Shown: in pieces, positions 21,745 to 33,090 of the stretch
How positions within the stretch are numbered: the stretch's first letter is position 1
How the letters are laid out: every line of letters begins with the position of its first letter
From: Fratercula arctica
Taxonomy: Eukaryota; Chordata; Aves; Charadriiformes; Alcidae
Length of the DNA stretch: 64,000 nt
Assembly (NCBI GenBank): GCA_947846985.1
Contig: CANTUZ010000025.1
Coordinates: forward strand, 19,962,100-20,026,099
Reading direction: 5' to 3'
The notes under the pieces: model-generated
The model's database searches: none
What the model was told of the DNA's origin: nothing
What the model saw: the letters and a program-made list of their open reading frames with translations, nothing else
Made by a program: the position numbers and the translations under genes

Positions 21745-24575
21745 ATGTAATGGGGGAGGGGGATGATAATATTAGGCTTGTCTGTGACAAGCGGTGGGAT
21801 AACACATCAGGGTTAGAGGGATGGGGCGCTGCCACCCCAAGGCATGCTGGGAATGCTGCATCACAGTCAAAGTCTTACAGAGACGAGCCAGGGGCTCCTG
21901 AGGCAGTCCGAGTCAACAGGGAAACACCCAAGAAACACCCCAAGGGGTGCTCTTCTAAGAAGGCATCATAGCCAACAGCCTGGCTGAAGTGCCTCTACAC
22001 GAATGCATGCAGCATGGGCAACAAACAGGAGGAGTTGGAAGCTACCGTGCTGCTGGAAAGCTACGACATAGTGGCCATTACTGAAACCTGGTGAAACGAA
22101 TCCTATGACTGGAATGTGGCTATCGATGGCTACAGGCTGTTCAGAAGGGACAGGCGAGGAAGGAGGGGTGGAGGTGTTGCCCTCTATGTTAAGGAATGGA
22201 TAGGGTGTGAAGAGATGTCCCTAAAGAATAGCCAAGAGGAAGTCGAAAGCTTATGGGTAGGAATTAGAGATCGAGGCAACACAGGGAACCTTGTGGTTGG
22301 TGTCTACTACAGGCTGCCTGATCAAGGGGAACCTACTGATGAAGCCTTCTTCCTCCAGCTACAGGAGGCATCGCGCTCGAAGGCTCTTGTCCTGCTGGGG
22401 GATTTCAACCACCCTGACATCTGCTCGAAAAGTAACACAGCAAGCTGTAGACGATCCAGGAGGTTCCTGGAGTTCCTCGATGATAACTTCCTGAATTTTA
22501 GGAAAGCAAACTTCCAGCTCTTCAAGGAGTTAGTCAACAGGACCCCCTGGGAAACTGCCCTCAGGGACAAGGGGGCAGAACAGAGCTGGCAGATCTTCAA
22601 GGATGCTTTCCATAGAGCACAAGAGCTCTCGATCCCCAGGTGTACAAAATAAAGCAAGAAAGGGAAGAGACCAGCATGGCTGAGCTGGGACCTGCTGGTC
22701 AAACTAAAAGGCAAGAAGGAACTGCACAGGCAGTTCAAGCAGCATCAGGTATCCTGGGAAGAGTATAGGGATGCTGCCTGGTTATGTAGGGATGAGGTCA
22801 GGAAGGCCAAGGCACAGCTCGAGCTGAACTTGGCAAGGGATGCTAAGAATAACAAGAAGGGCTTCTACAGGTATGTCAGCCAGAAAAGGAAGGTTAACGA
22901 AAGCATGCCCTCCCTGATGACCAAGAATGGCAAACTGGTGACAACAGACGAGGAGAAGGCTGAGGTTTTCAACAACTTTTTTGCCTCGGTCTTCCCTGCC
23001 AGCCTCTCTCCTCACGCCTCCCAAGTTGAAGGACCACAAGACGGGGACCTGCGGGACAAAGTCCCTCCCACTGTAAGTGAAGATCAGGTTCATGACCACC
23101 TGAGGAACCTGAATATACACAAGTCAATGGGACCTGATGAGATGCACCCCAGAGTCCTGAGGGAATTGGCTGATGTAGTTGCCAAGCCACTCTCCATGAT
23201 ATTTGAAAAGTCGTGGCAGTCAGGTGAAGTCCCCGGTGACTGGGAAAAGGGAAACATCGCACCCATTTTTAAAAAGGGGAGAAAGGAGGACCCTGGGAAC
23301 TACCGCCCTGTCAGCCTCACCTCTGTGCCTGGGAAGATCATGGAACAGATCCTCCTAGAAGCTATGCTGAGGCACATGGAGGACAGGGAGGAGATTCGAG
23401 ACAGCCAGCATGGCTTCACCAGGGGCAAGTCCTGCCTGACCAACCTAGTGGCTTTCTACGATGGAGTGACTGCATCAGTGGACAAGGGGAGAGCTATGGA
23501 TATCATCTACCTGGACTTCTGCAAGGCGTTTGACACGGTCCCCCACAACACCCTTCTCTCTGAGTTGGAGAGACACAGATTTCATGGGTGGACTATTCGG
23601 TGGACAAGGAACTGGCTGGATGGTCACATCCAGAGGGTAGTGGTCAATGGCTCGATGTCCAGATGGAGAGGGGTGACAAGTGGTGTCCCTCAGGGATCCG
23701 TACTGGGACCGGTGCTGTTCAACATCTTCATCAATGATTTAGACAGTGGGATCAAGTGCACCCTCAGCAAGTTTGCCGATGGCACCAAGCTGAGTGGTGC
23801 AGTTTAAAGGACAGAGGGACGGGATGTCATTCAGAGGGACCTGGGTGAGCTAGAGAGGTGGGCCCGAGCAAACCTTATGAAGTTCAACCAGGCCAAGTGC
23901 AAGGTCCTACACTTAGCTCGGGACAATCCTCCTTATCAATACAGGCTGGGGGATGACGTGATAGAGAGCATCCCTGCGGAAAAGGACTTGGGGGTACTGG
24001 TGGATGAACAGCTGGACATGAGCCAACAATGTGTGCTTGCAGCCCAGAAGGCCAATCACATCCTGGGCTGCATCAAAAGAAGCGTGGCCAACAGATCCAG
24101 AGAGGTGATTCTCCCCCTCTACTCCGCTCTGGTAAGACCCCACCTGGAGTACTGCATCTAGCTCTGGAGCCCTCAGCACAAGAAGGACATGGACCTGTTG
24201 GAGTGGGTCCAGAGGAGGGCCACGAAGATGATCCGAGGGCTGGAGCACCTCTCCTGTGAGGACAGGCTGAGAGAGTTGGTGTTGTTCAGCCTGGAGAAGA
24301 GAAGGCTCCGGGGAGACCTTATAGCAACCTTCCAGTACCTGGAGGGGGCCCATAAGAAAGCTGGGGAGGGCTGTTTGCAAGGGCATGTAGCAATAGGACG
24401 AGGGGCAATGGGCTTTAAACTAGAGCAGGGTAGATTTAGATTAGACATTAGGAAGAAGTTCTTTACAATGAGGGTGGTGACACACTGGAACAGGCTGCCC
24501 AGAGAGGTGGTGGAGGCCCCATCCCTGGAGACATCCAAGGCCAGGATTGATGAGGCTCTGAGCAACCCGATCTAG
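21745..24575 (+). pseudogene. CR1 ORF2: endonuclease and reverse transcriptase, broken
   Basis: The frame can be followed from the ATG at 21750, with a TAG at 21969-21971 and a TGA at 22092-22094 (adjacent to ITETW). The endonuclease keeps YTNA, ITETW (catalytic Glu) and GDFNHPD, but about 60 codons including the SDH block are missing at ~22490 between DDNFL and NFRKANF. RT keeps [13 protein letters not shown] and [11 protein letters not shown], but the catalytic box reads FADG (GGC at 23781-23783) instead of FADD. Further stops are at 23805 and 24159. The C-terminus ends ALSNPI-TAG at 24575. Confidence 0.87.
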
Positions 24576-24623
24576 TTGAAGATGTCCCTTCTTACTGCAG
24601 GGGAGTTGAACTAGATGACCTTT

Positions 24624-24955
24624 TGTCGTGGTTTGGCCTCAGACGGCAACAAAGAACCACGTGTCGCTTGCTCAGCGCTTCCTGGTACAGGAAGGATCAG
24701 AAGAAAAAGGCAAAACTCTTGGGTTGAGACAAAGGCAGTTTAACAGAACAGCAAAGGGAACAAGAAAACAATAACACGGACAGAGGAATATACAAACGCG
24801 ATTACGGAACTGCCGCTCCCTGCCAGTCCGGACCCGGGACGCACCAGCCCGCTCCAAAACCAGACTTCCTGCCCCCTCCCCTCCTTTGAATCTCAGGGTG
24901 GGCGTGGCTCACATGGCATGGAATACTTAACCCTGTCCCTGCCGGAACCAGGACA
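24624..24955 (-). repeat. 3' LTR of provirus A, 332 bp
   Basis: On the minus strand it begins TGTCCTGGTTCCGGC and ends CCACGACA. The polypurine tract (minus ATAAGGGGTGGATAA, 24970-24956) precedes it. It is nearly the same as the 5' LTR at 28875-29205, with scattered substitutions. A TATA-like TATATTCC lies in the middle; no AATAAA is seen on this strand. Confidence 0.92.
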
Positions 24956-25227
24956 TTATCCACCCCTTATTCCATACCATTTTTGCCATGTCCAGATCTT
25001 ACAGTTTTTGGAACATGTTACTGGTGTACCCGGCGTAGCTCATGCACACAGTCCATGGGCTGAAGATGTAGATCTTGAGGAAGTTGCTGGGCATCAGCTC
25101 TGATCCCATCACCACTTTGCTATACTCAATTCTTCATCAAAGTCCATCTGTCCTTAATTTGGGTGATTCTTACTGCAGTACAGCCGATAGCAATTATAGT
25201 AACGAGGACATACAGTGACAGTGTTAC

Positions 25228-26680
25228 TTAGCAATCAACAACACACAATTTGATTCCTTGGCTATTCTCGCCCAAAATCAGATCCCCATGAGGTACACAT
25301 CGGACTTCCCCATCCTTCCGCATTACCCACCAAGTGCACCCAGGTCCTTGGGCAAAAGCAATCCCACGGATGGGTTTGCCTTTGCCTGAGGCAGGACTAA
25401 CCCAGACTGTCTTCCCTAACATATTCTTCATGTGCACTACGGGGACCTTATCCCCTTCTACAGTACGTGGAAGTTTTGACTGGGCAGGGCCAGCCCGATT
25501 GGTAGATCCCCTGGTGTTAACTAGCCAGGTAGCCTTTGCTAAATGTGCATCCCAATGTTTTAAGGTCCCACCACCCATTGCTCTCAGTGTAGTTTTTAAC
25601 AGTCCATTGTATCGGTCTATCTTCCCAGAGGCTGGTGCGTGATAGGGGATGTGATATACCCACTCAATGCCATGCTCTTTGGCCCAGGTGTCTATGAGGC
25701 TGTTTCGGAAATGAGTCCCATTGTCCGACTCAGTTCTCTCTGGGGTACCATGTCGCCACAGGACTTGCTTTTCAAGGCCCAGGATAGTATTCCGGGCAGT
25801 GGCATGGGGCACAGGGTATGTTTCCAGCCATCCAGTGGTTGCTTCCACCATTGTGAGCACATAGCGCTTGCCTTGACGGGTTTGTGACAGTGTGATACAA
25901 TCAATCTGCCAGGCCTCCCCATATTTATATTTCAACCATCGTCCTCCATACCAAAGAGGCTTCAAACGCTTGGCTTGCTTGGACTCCAGTTCATACTGGA
26001 GTTCTAGCATGTCTGGCACAGCAGTGCTCAGCGGTGGCGTGACTTCATTCAGGCCATGATAGTCTACAGTTAGCCTCCATTCTCCATTAGATTTTCGCAC
26101 CGGCTATATGGGACTGTTAAAAGGCAAGCGAGTCTTGCTGATCACTCCTTGAACCTCTAGTTGATGAATCAGCTTATGGATGGGAATCAGAGAGTCTCGG
26201 TTAGTGCGATATTGCCGCCGATGCACCGTTGTGGTAGCAATCGGCACCTGCTGTTCTTCGACCCTCAACAACCCCACAACAGAAGAGTCCTCCGAGAGAC
26301 CAGGCAAGGTAGACAACTGTTGAACTTCCTCCGTCTCCAAGGCAGCTATGCCAAAGGTCCACCGATACCCCTTTGGGTCCTTTAAAATACCCTCTCCTGA
26401 GGTAATCTATAGCAAGGATGCATGGAGCATCTGGGCCAGTCACAATGGGATGCTTTTGCCACTCATTCCCAGTTAGGCTCACTTCAGCCTCCAGTACAGC
26501 CAACTCTTGGGATCCCCCTGTGACCCCAGAAATACAAATGGGTTCTGCCCCTCTATAGCTTGATGGTATTAGAGTGCACTGTGCTCCTGTGTCCCCTAGA
26601 GCCTTATACTCCTGTGGGTCTGATGTGCCAGGCCATTGAATCCACACTGTCCAATAAACCCGGTTGTCCCTTTCCTCCAC
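25228..26680 (-). pseudogene. pol: Provirus A pro-pol with RT/RNase H deletion
   Basis: The protease part (26680-26360) carries LGDTGAQCTLIPSS, then shifts frame near 26360. 26340-26104 is the protease-RT linker, ended by a TAG at 26106. From 26100 the RT start (NGEWRLTVDYHGLNEVTPP) runs into ELESK and then directly into integrase (QAKRLKPLWYGG), a 290-codon fused frame. The integrase core keeps Asp in QIDCIT and ESDNGTHF, but the catalytic Glu is Asp (GKIDRYNG); provirus B has GEIERHNG. The frame ends in VVDC-TAA at 25230-25228. No functional polymerase can come from this copy. Confidence 0.86.
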
Positions 26681-26701
26681 CTGGCTGGAGGCAGGGCCCC
26701 T

Positions 26702-28676
26702 CTAATACTGGTCATGGTATCCGGTACTCACTTCTTGCAGAAATGACTTGGAGGTTCCTTCAAGAGGATCAGAAGCAAGATCAGGCCTTCTGCTCTGTCT
26801 GGGGAACTGCCCGCTGGAAACGGGGGCGGCACTTTTCCTGGAGGGATCTCCTTTTGTGGTTGTCCTTCCTTGCAACTCCTGTACCCGTGTCCGCAGGATC
26901 CAAGTAGGTTGTCCATCCCACTTCCTCATGTCCTCTCCATGGTCTCACAGGTAGAACCACAGGGTGCCTCGTGGTGTGTATCCTTTGTACTCTCTCTCTT
27001 GAGTGGGGAAATGCCTGCTCCTAACAGCTGAGATGCTGGCCCGTACAGGTGGGGAGTAGGACATATTCTCTTCAAGCTGCTGGACCTTCCGGGACAGTTT
27101 CTCCACAGCTGAGACAAGGGGGGAAGAGAGGCTTTCTTCATATCGCCGGGGCCGGCCAGCCACCTCATCCACCGTTGGTCCTTCTTCACCCTTCCATTCC
27201 ATTACTGCCAGTGAGTTGGCATATGACGATGGTGCGCTCCATACAAACTTCTACCACATGGGCCTTGTGCAGTGCACCTCATCAGGGTCCGTGGGTAAGT
27301 CTGTATTGTCCAAGTCATAATAAATCATCTCCCGCACGGCTAATTCTCTCAGGTACTGGATACCTCTTTCCATGGTGGTCCACTTGCTTGGTTGACATAC
27401 AACATCTTCACTGAAGGGGTACCTCTCCCTCACGCCTGACAGGAGTCGTTTCCAGAGGCTGAGGGCTTGGGTCTTCTTTCCAATTGCCTTGTCAATGCTG
27501 CCTTCCCTAGACAGGGATCCCAGCTGCCTCTAATTCCCTACCCTCTAATTCCAGGTTACTGGCCCCATTATCCCAACACCAAAGCAGCCAGGTGAAAATA
27601 TGCTAACCAGAAAGTCGGCTAAAATCTTTTCGCATATCCCGCAGCTCACTCAAGGATAGGGATTGGGTAATTATCTCTGGTTCTGCCTCTTCCTCCTGTC
27701 CTTGTGATGGCCCTGGTTCATCATCATCTCTTACTAAGCGAACTGATTTCTTGGTGTACTTCTTCTTCTGTATGGGGGCAACGGATACTGGCACGGGTTG
27801 GTTCCCTGGTTCAGCAGCAGTGGCTGTCACTGGGGCTGGAGTAGCTGCAGTGTCTGTCGCAGGGGTTGCGGTAGCTGCAGTTTCTGTCACTGGGGCTGGA
27901 GTAGCTGCAGTGTCTGTCGCAGGGGTTGCTGTAGCCACAGTGCCTGTCGCAGGGGCCGCGGCAGCTGCAGTGCCTGTCGCAGGGGTTGCGGTAGCCGCAG
28001 GGCCTGTCGCAGGGGTTGCGGTAGCCGCAGCGGCCGCAGCAGCCATAGCGCCTGCTGGTCTGGTCTCTGTCTCTTTCTCCTGAGGGTGCTGCATAGCACC
28101 TAGCAGTGCCTGGTAGATACTAGCCAGGGCCCAGCACAGTGCGGTGAGTTGTGCCTCTCTGGAATAGCCACAGCATTTTCCCTTCAGATATTCTACTATT
28201 CTATCAGGGTCCTGTAATTGTTCAGGGGTGAAGTCCCAGACCATTGGAGGTGAGTTGTTCTCTAAGTACCTGCCCATGTTCTCCCACATGCCATGCCACC
28301 CCTGACTCTCCAGCCTTGGAGCAGATCTCTGGGTGGTAGTCTTAAATAGTCGTTTAACCCTAAACGAGACCTGGAACATATTCAGCAGACATAACACTAG
28401 GAACATGCTGGTTTGAGCATCCCAAGGATACTCAAAATTCTCAAAAGCTGTCATACCTGACCCGAAGGAGAAAAGGGAGGCAAAAGAGCTGGGGAAAGTG
28501 TCCCCCCCTGTTTCCCCCATAGACTGGGTGTAATTATTAATGAATTCTGAGAGGTGGTGCCCAATGTACGGACAGGACAGCAATACCACATAAACGCCCC
28601 AAAATAACCGTCTAACAAGTGATGTTATCATATCATAAGCCGATATTGCACAGGACAGTAAAATGATAATCCTCAT
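26702..28676 (-). pseudogene. gag: Provirus A gag, with hydrophobic N-terminus
   Basis: An ATG at 28676 opens a 357-codon frame to a TAG at 27605-27603 (a Glu codon in provirus B). The first ~45 residues are hydrophobic with basic breaks (IIILLSCAIS; YVVLLSC), a second hydrophobic stretch follows (FLVLCLLNMF), then a CCGYSREAQLTALCWALA block, a 10-residue Ala/Thr/Pro repeat, and an ELRDMRKDFSRLS block of ERV-L-type Gag. The capsid continues to MW-TAG (27253-27251). The last part (LWFYL, QPTWILRTRVQELQ) has a TGA at 26947 and ends QY-TAG at 26704-26702. No CCHC knuckle is seen. Gag forms the particle; this copy is broken at least twice. Confidence 0.8.
27811..28035. repeat. 30-bp tandem repeat in provirus A gag
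   Basis: About seven to eight units of 30 bp in register, each encoding ten residues rich in Ala, Thr, Pro and Gly on the minus strand. The same array in provirus B has ten units. The repeat is also open on the opposite strand because of its composition. Confidence 0.85.
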
Positions 28677-28848
28677 CCCCCTCCCAGAAGTAACAAATAT
28701 CAATCACAGGGAGTGCATAAGACACATAGGAATTTACATAACACAGTCATGAGAACAAACTAAGCAACATAGTGACCATTGACTATTTACCTAACAAATT
28801 CATTTTTTCAAGCTCTAGTTGGATTCTGTCGTTGTCTCAACCCTTCGA

Positions 28849-28866
28849 GCCCCACGTTGGGCACCA
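28849..28866 (-). other. Primer-binding site, tRNA-Lys type (provirus A)
   Basis: Minus-strand TGGTGCCCAACGTGGGGC, followed by TCGAA, is complementary to the 3' end of tRNA-Lys (CUU) with one mismatch at position 4. It lies 8 nt inside the 5' LTR, between LTR and gag, where minus-strand DNA synthesis is primed. Confidence 0.82.
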
Positions 28867-28874
28867 AAAAGGAC

Positions 28875-29205
28875 TGTCGTGGTTTGGCCTCAGATGGCAA
28901 CAAAGAACCACGTGTTGCTCGCTCAGCGCTTCCCGGTACGGGAAGGATCAGAAGAAAAAGGCAAAACTCTTGGGTTGAGAGAAAGGCAGTTTAACAGAAC
29001 AGCAGAGGGAACAAGAAAACAATAACACGGACAGAGGAATATACAAACGCGATTACGGAACCGCCGCTCCCCGCTGGTCCAGACCTGGGACGCGCCAGCC
29101 CGCTCCAAAACCCGACTTCCTGCCCCCTCCCTCCTTTTAATCTCAGGGTGGGCGTGGCTCACATGGCATGGAATACTTAACCCTGTCCGCGCCGGAAGCA
29201 GGACA
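28875..29205 (-). repeat. 5' LTR of provirus A, 331 bp
   Basis: On the minus strand TGTCCTGC...CCACGACA. It is followed by the tRNA-Lys site and flanked on the outer side by CCTTT, which matches the flank of the other LTR. Confidence 0.92.
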
Positions 29206-29245
29206 CCTTTAAAGGTCCATTCCAATCCAACACATTCTATTAGGA

Positions 29246-29518
29246 AAATAAAGAGGAATGATGCATCTCTGAGGGTTGCTATGATTTAAATCTTCTCAAA
29301 TTTTTACCTGCTTCTAGGATTGCATAGCTTTCCAGTCAGAAATAACTTGATAAATTTTTTCCAGAAATATAAGCAAATGGTCCATACCAGCACACAACGA
29401 GCCCTTTTTGTAGCCTCTTTAATTATAGGAAATGCCACAGTATGAAAAATTCTTTCCTTTTAGCGCAATGGCGCAGAATAATATAGACAAAATGTTATGG
29501 AGTAAATAAGTAGGACTT
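29246..29518. other. Short non-coding gap
   Basis: AT-rich sequence between the end of one CR1 tail and the start of an antisense CR1. Nothing is recognised. Confidence 0.5.
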
Positions 29519-31368
29519 GATCACAGAATCACAGAATGGTAGGGGTTGGAAGGGACCTCTGGAGATCATCTAGTCCAACCCCCCTGTCAAAGCAGGTTCA
29601 CCTAGAGCAGGTTGGACAGGAACGCATCCAGGCAGGTTTTGAATATCTCCAGGGAAGGAGACTCCACAACCTCTCTGGGCAGCCTGTTCCAGTGGTCTGT
29701 CACCCTCAAAGTAAAGAAGTCTTTCCTCTTGTTCAGATGGAATTTCCTATGTTCTAACTTGTGCCCAATGACCCTTGTCCTGTCACTGGGCACCACTGAA
29801 AAGAGTCTGGCCCCATCCTCTTGACACCCATACTTTAGATCTTGATAAGCATTGATAAGATCCCCTCTCAGTCTTCTCTTCTCCAGGCTAAACAGACCCA
29901 GGTCTCTCAGCCTTTCCTCATAAGAGAGATGCTCCAGTCCCTTGGTCATCTTTGTAGCCCTCTGCTGGACTCTCTCCAGTAGTTCCTTGTCTGTCTTGAA
30001 CTGGGGAACCCAGAACTGGACACAGTATTCCAGAGGTGGCCTCACCAGGGCAGAGTAGAGGGGGAGGATGACCTCCCTCGACCTGCTGGCCATGTTCTTT
30101 TTAATGCACCCCAGGAGACCATTGGCCTTCTTGACCACAAGGACACATCGCTGCCTCATGGTCAACTTGTTGTCCACCAGGACTCCCAGGTCTTTCTCTG
30201 CAGAGATGCTTTCCAGCAGGTGTGAAAGACTGGAACTTTAAAATAATTGTCTCAAAGCTTGCTTAAGCTGCTGCAAATACATGGCAGGCTTGCAGGCCAA
30301 TAAGAAGCTTGCTTGTATCTATTTAGCACCTTCTGCAGACTATCCTCTTGCTTGCCAGTCACTACCCAAGACTGCCATCAGCTGAAGAGGGTGTGTTGCA
30401 TCCCCCCCAGCTGGAAAGGGTGTAGGCCTCTGGCTATCAGAGTGGCCAGACCCTGCCTAGCCCAGGGCCCACCTGAGCCTGTGTTGTTAACTCCAAAATT
30501 GCTGAAGCACAATAACTATGATGAGCCAAGCGCTGCCCAAGCAGCAAGGGGGACAGGAAAAGCTTATATGGCAACTGTGTAAAATGACAATTAGCTTGGC
30601 AAAGGCCACCATCACGCTGATTGGTCAAGCTATGGACCGACCTGGGCTACCTGGACTATAACTGGCACGGTGACCCACCATGAATTGGGACTGAGACCCC
30701 CACCACCATCAACCACGGATCAATGGGACGCCACTGAACTTCCAGAGGACTGCCGAGACGTTGTTGGGCGGTGGGGACTATACTCTTGCTACACTCCATA
30801 ATACTGCTTCTCTTTTCTGCCTTTCCTCTACTTCTGCCTTTACTCTATTGCTTGTCTCAGTGACTATTGCTGGGGAATAACAATAAACTTGCAGTGAGCA
30901 GCATCTGACCTCGTTTGTGTCTTAATCTCACACTTGGAATCATTACAAACCTCTCCCAGGCCCAATGTAGTCGGACCAGGATGTAACAGGAGGTCAACCT
31001 CTAACTTGTACTGGTGCATGGGGTTATTCCTCCCTAGGTGCAGCACCCTACACTTGCCCTTGTTGAACTTCATTAGGTTCCTCTCCGCCCAGCTCTCCAG
31101 CCTGTCCAGGTCTCGCTGAATGGTGGCAGAGCCTTTTGGTGTGTCAGCCACTCCTCCCAGTTTTGTATCATCAGCAAACTTGCTGAGGGTACACTCTGTC
31201 CCCTCGTCCAGGTTGTTGATGAGTACGTCGAACAAGACTGGACCCAGTACTGACCCCTGGGGAACACCGCTAGATACAGGCCTCCAACTAGACTCTGCGA
31301 TACTGATCACAACCCTCTGAGCTCTGCCATTCAGCCAGTTCTCAATCCACCTCACTGTCCACTCAGTG
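29519..31368 (-). mobile_element. CR1 LINE, antisense, 5'-truncated, split by an LTR
   Basis: The 3' tail at 29519 (plus TCACAGAATCACAGAATGG) is followed by the typical antisense 3'UTR. The ORF2 C-terminal part (30177-29602) has [24 protein letters not shown] and [12 protein letters not shown]. After the LTR 30221-30988, the RT part resumes to about 31368, with [20 protein letters not shown] and [17 protein letters not shown]. The two parts are in different frames and neither is complete. Sequence resembles the intact copy at 60-64 kb more than the copy at 20-24 kb. Confidence 0.87.
30221..30988 (+). repeat. Solo LTR (768 bp) inserted in the antisense CR1
   Basis: A segment TGTGAAAG...GATGTAACA interrupts the CR1 exactly between its TTCCAGCAGG and GGAGGTCAACC parts. 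The homologous site in the 60-kb CR1 reads CCAGCAGGTCAGCC, so the insert is bounded and GCAGG/GGAGG looks like a 5-bp duplication with one change. AATAAA at 30882-30887 is about 100 bp from the right end, giving plus orientation. No internal retroviral sequence remains, so it is probably a recombined solo LTR. Confidence 0.68.
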
Positions 31369-33090
31369 ATGTGGGAAAATAACTTTACTTTCAACCACCA
31401 TAATAGAGGATTTGAAAATTATGAAGTATTTTCCAGCAGTTGAATTATTTAAAGTTAAAATGCAAACATCTGCACCTTTTTATGGCATTCACAAAAAACA
31501 CTGAATGTTTCAAAGGTTTTACTTAGAAAAGGCTTCATGGACAATGAGTACTTCGTAACTCTTTGCTTAATAATAAAGGTGGAATTAATGGCTACTGAAA
31601 GGCATGATAAGTATCTAGCCACTTGTGGCTCCTTGTTGACAGTACTCCTGCATTGTATTCATAGTAGTGTGCTGCTGTAATCAAGGTTAGATTGTAAGAT
31701 ATGAATCATTTTGGAGAGAGGAGTTGGCCATTCTTTTCTTTTTTCTTTGAAACTTTGTGTTTCCAATAAAAGGCAGCTTCCGTTGTGTAAAGTTTTGGTA
31801 CAATGAATGTGGTGTTTGCTGACACGTCAGTTCAGCCTCTGCCTCATAAAGAAACTGCACTAAGAAACTGTTCTCCTCTCTCAGTTACGTTAGTAAGGGG
31901 TTTGGTATCATCTGCTGAAACTTTCCATGTTTAGGAGACTTACCATAGAATTAAGTGTATTATGGATGGCTATGTCCTGTTCTGAATTTTTTATTTTTTA
32001 TTTAGTAGAGCATATCTCATTAGAAATTGATCCCATGTCTAGTTAACTTGCAGCCAGTCCCCTGTGTAGCTGCAAAACTCAATGTAGGCAAGCTAAGGCA
32101 TGACGGAAAGTGATGCTACTCATCCTGTGGTGGCCAGCACTCGCCTGTTGAGCCGAGGTTCACCTCTGAGCAGTTCAGCTGCAGCTTCCCTGTGGCTGTC
32201 AGGTGGCAGAGCTGTGCTGTGATGGGGACTGCTGCTTTATCTGACTCTCCAGCCAAGGGAGACACTGCTGTGCTAGTGAAAGTTCTGCCTGTCATTGGCT
32301 CTGCTTGCTCACTCCAGGGTGTTGAAATAGAGCTGCATAAGCAATAGTGTCTGCCATAAATCGTAAGCAGCAGAGCAACGCTAAATCAAGCTGATGTGCA
32401 GGGCCTGTTTACGAGATTATCTACAAATAAAATTTAAACAGCTTACTACTTCTATTAATTAAGTTGTAAGCCACTAATATATGATCAGCTAATGAAATTG
32501 AGCTGACAATACTTCTATAAGATTGCTCAGCAAGACAATGTTTAACTAAACCTTGTGCTTGTAATTGCTAGGGGAAAGGCTGCTGGCTTATTTATGCATT
32601 TTTGCTGTTGGCTTTATTTGGGAAGGGAAAGCAAAAGGACAAAGGAAAGTTAAACTGGAAGCAGACCTTCCAGTTAAATTTGATTGATTTAGATCTTTTA
32701 TTATAGTTAATAAATATCAGAGTTGCAATTAATATACATATGTAGTTTTGCATGGTAATAGCTCATCTTTCCTGGTCGAGGATAGTTTCTAATTTGCACA
32801 AAAAGTATGGAAGTAGCTTATGGATATATTTAAAACAGCCCAGAATATAAAATACATAACATCAGTATCTGAGTTAGCTTTTCACCTGTGAAACAACAAA
32901 GATCTTTAAAGTCCTTTTTTTCATCTACTTGTAGTACAAGTTGTTTTTAAAAAAATTGCCTACGCTATGCTACAATGATATGCCATGAGATTTACATCAC
33001 TTGATTTCTAGATCAGAAGTATTTCTGATTCACAGATTGGGGAACTGAGTTGGAGCGGTGTCGCATTAAAAGGAATGTAGCTTCGATATT
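31369..33090. other. Non-coding stretch, no gene seen
   Basis: AT-rich with short chance ORFs. No CR1 tail, LTR end or recognisable exon. Confidence 0.5.

Larger units (their letters stand above)
24624..29205 (-). mobile_element. ERV-L-like provirus A, internally deleted
   Basis: LTRs at 24624-24955 and 28875-29205 bound a minus-strand interior with tRNA-Lys primer site, gag, protease, RT start and integrase. CCTTT is duplicated at 24619-24623 and 29206-29210. Most of RT, all RNase H and the integrase zinc finger are deleted in one step. No env or dUTPase is seen. The gag style and 5-bp duplication fit class III (ERV-L/spuma-related) elements. It inserted into the 3'UTR of the CR1 described above, so it is younger than that CR1. 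Confidence 0.9.
20290..29245 (+). mobile_element. Near-full-length CR1 LINE, split by a provirus
   Basis: A GC-rich 5' region (about 20290-20660) precedes ORF1, ORF2 and a 3'UTR. The 3'UTR stops at GATGACCTTT (24623) and continues as CCTTTAAAGGTCC at 29206, ending near 29245 in ATTCTATTA, a worn CR1 tail. The gap is exactly the provirus 24624-29205 with CCTTT duplicated on both sides. Both ORFs carry stops and shifts. The 5' boundary is set by the GC change and is approximate. Confidence 0.88.
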
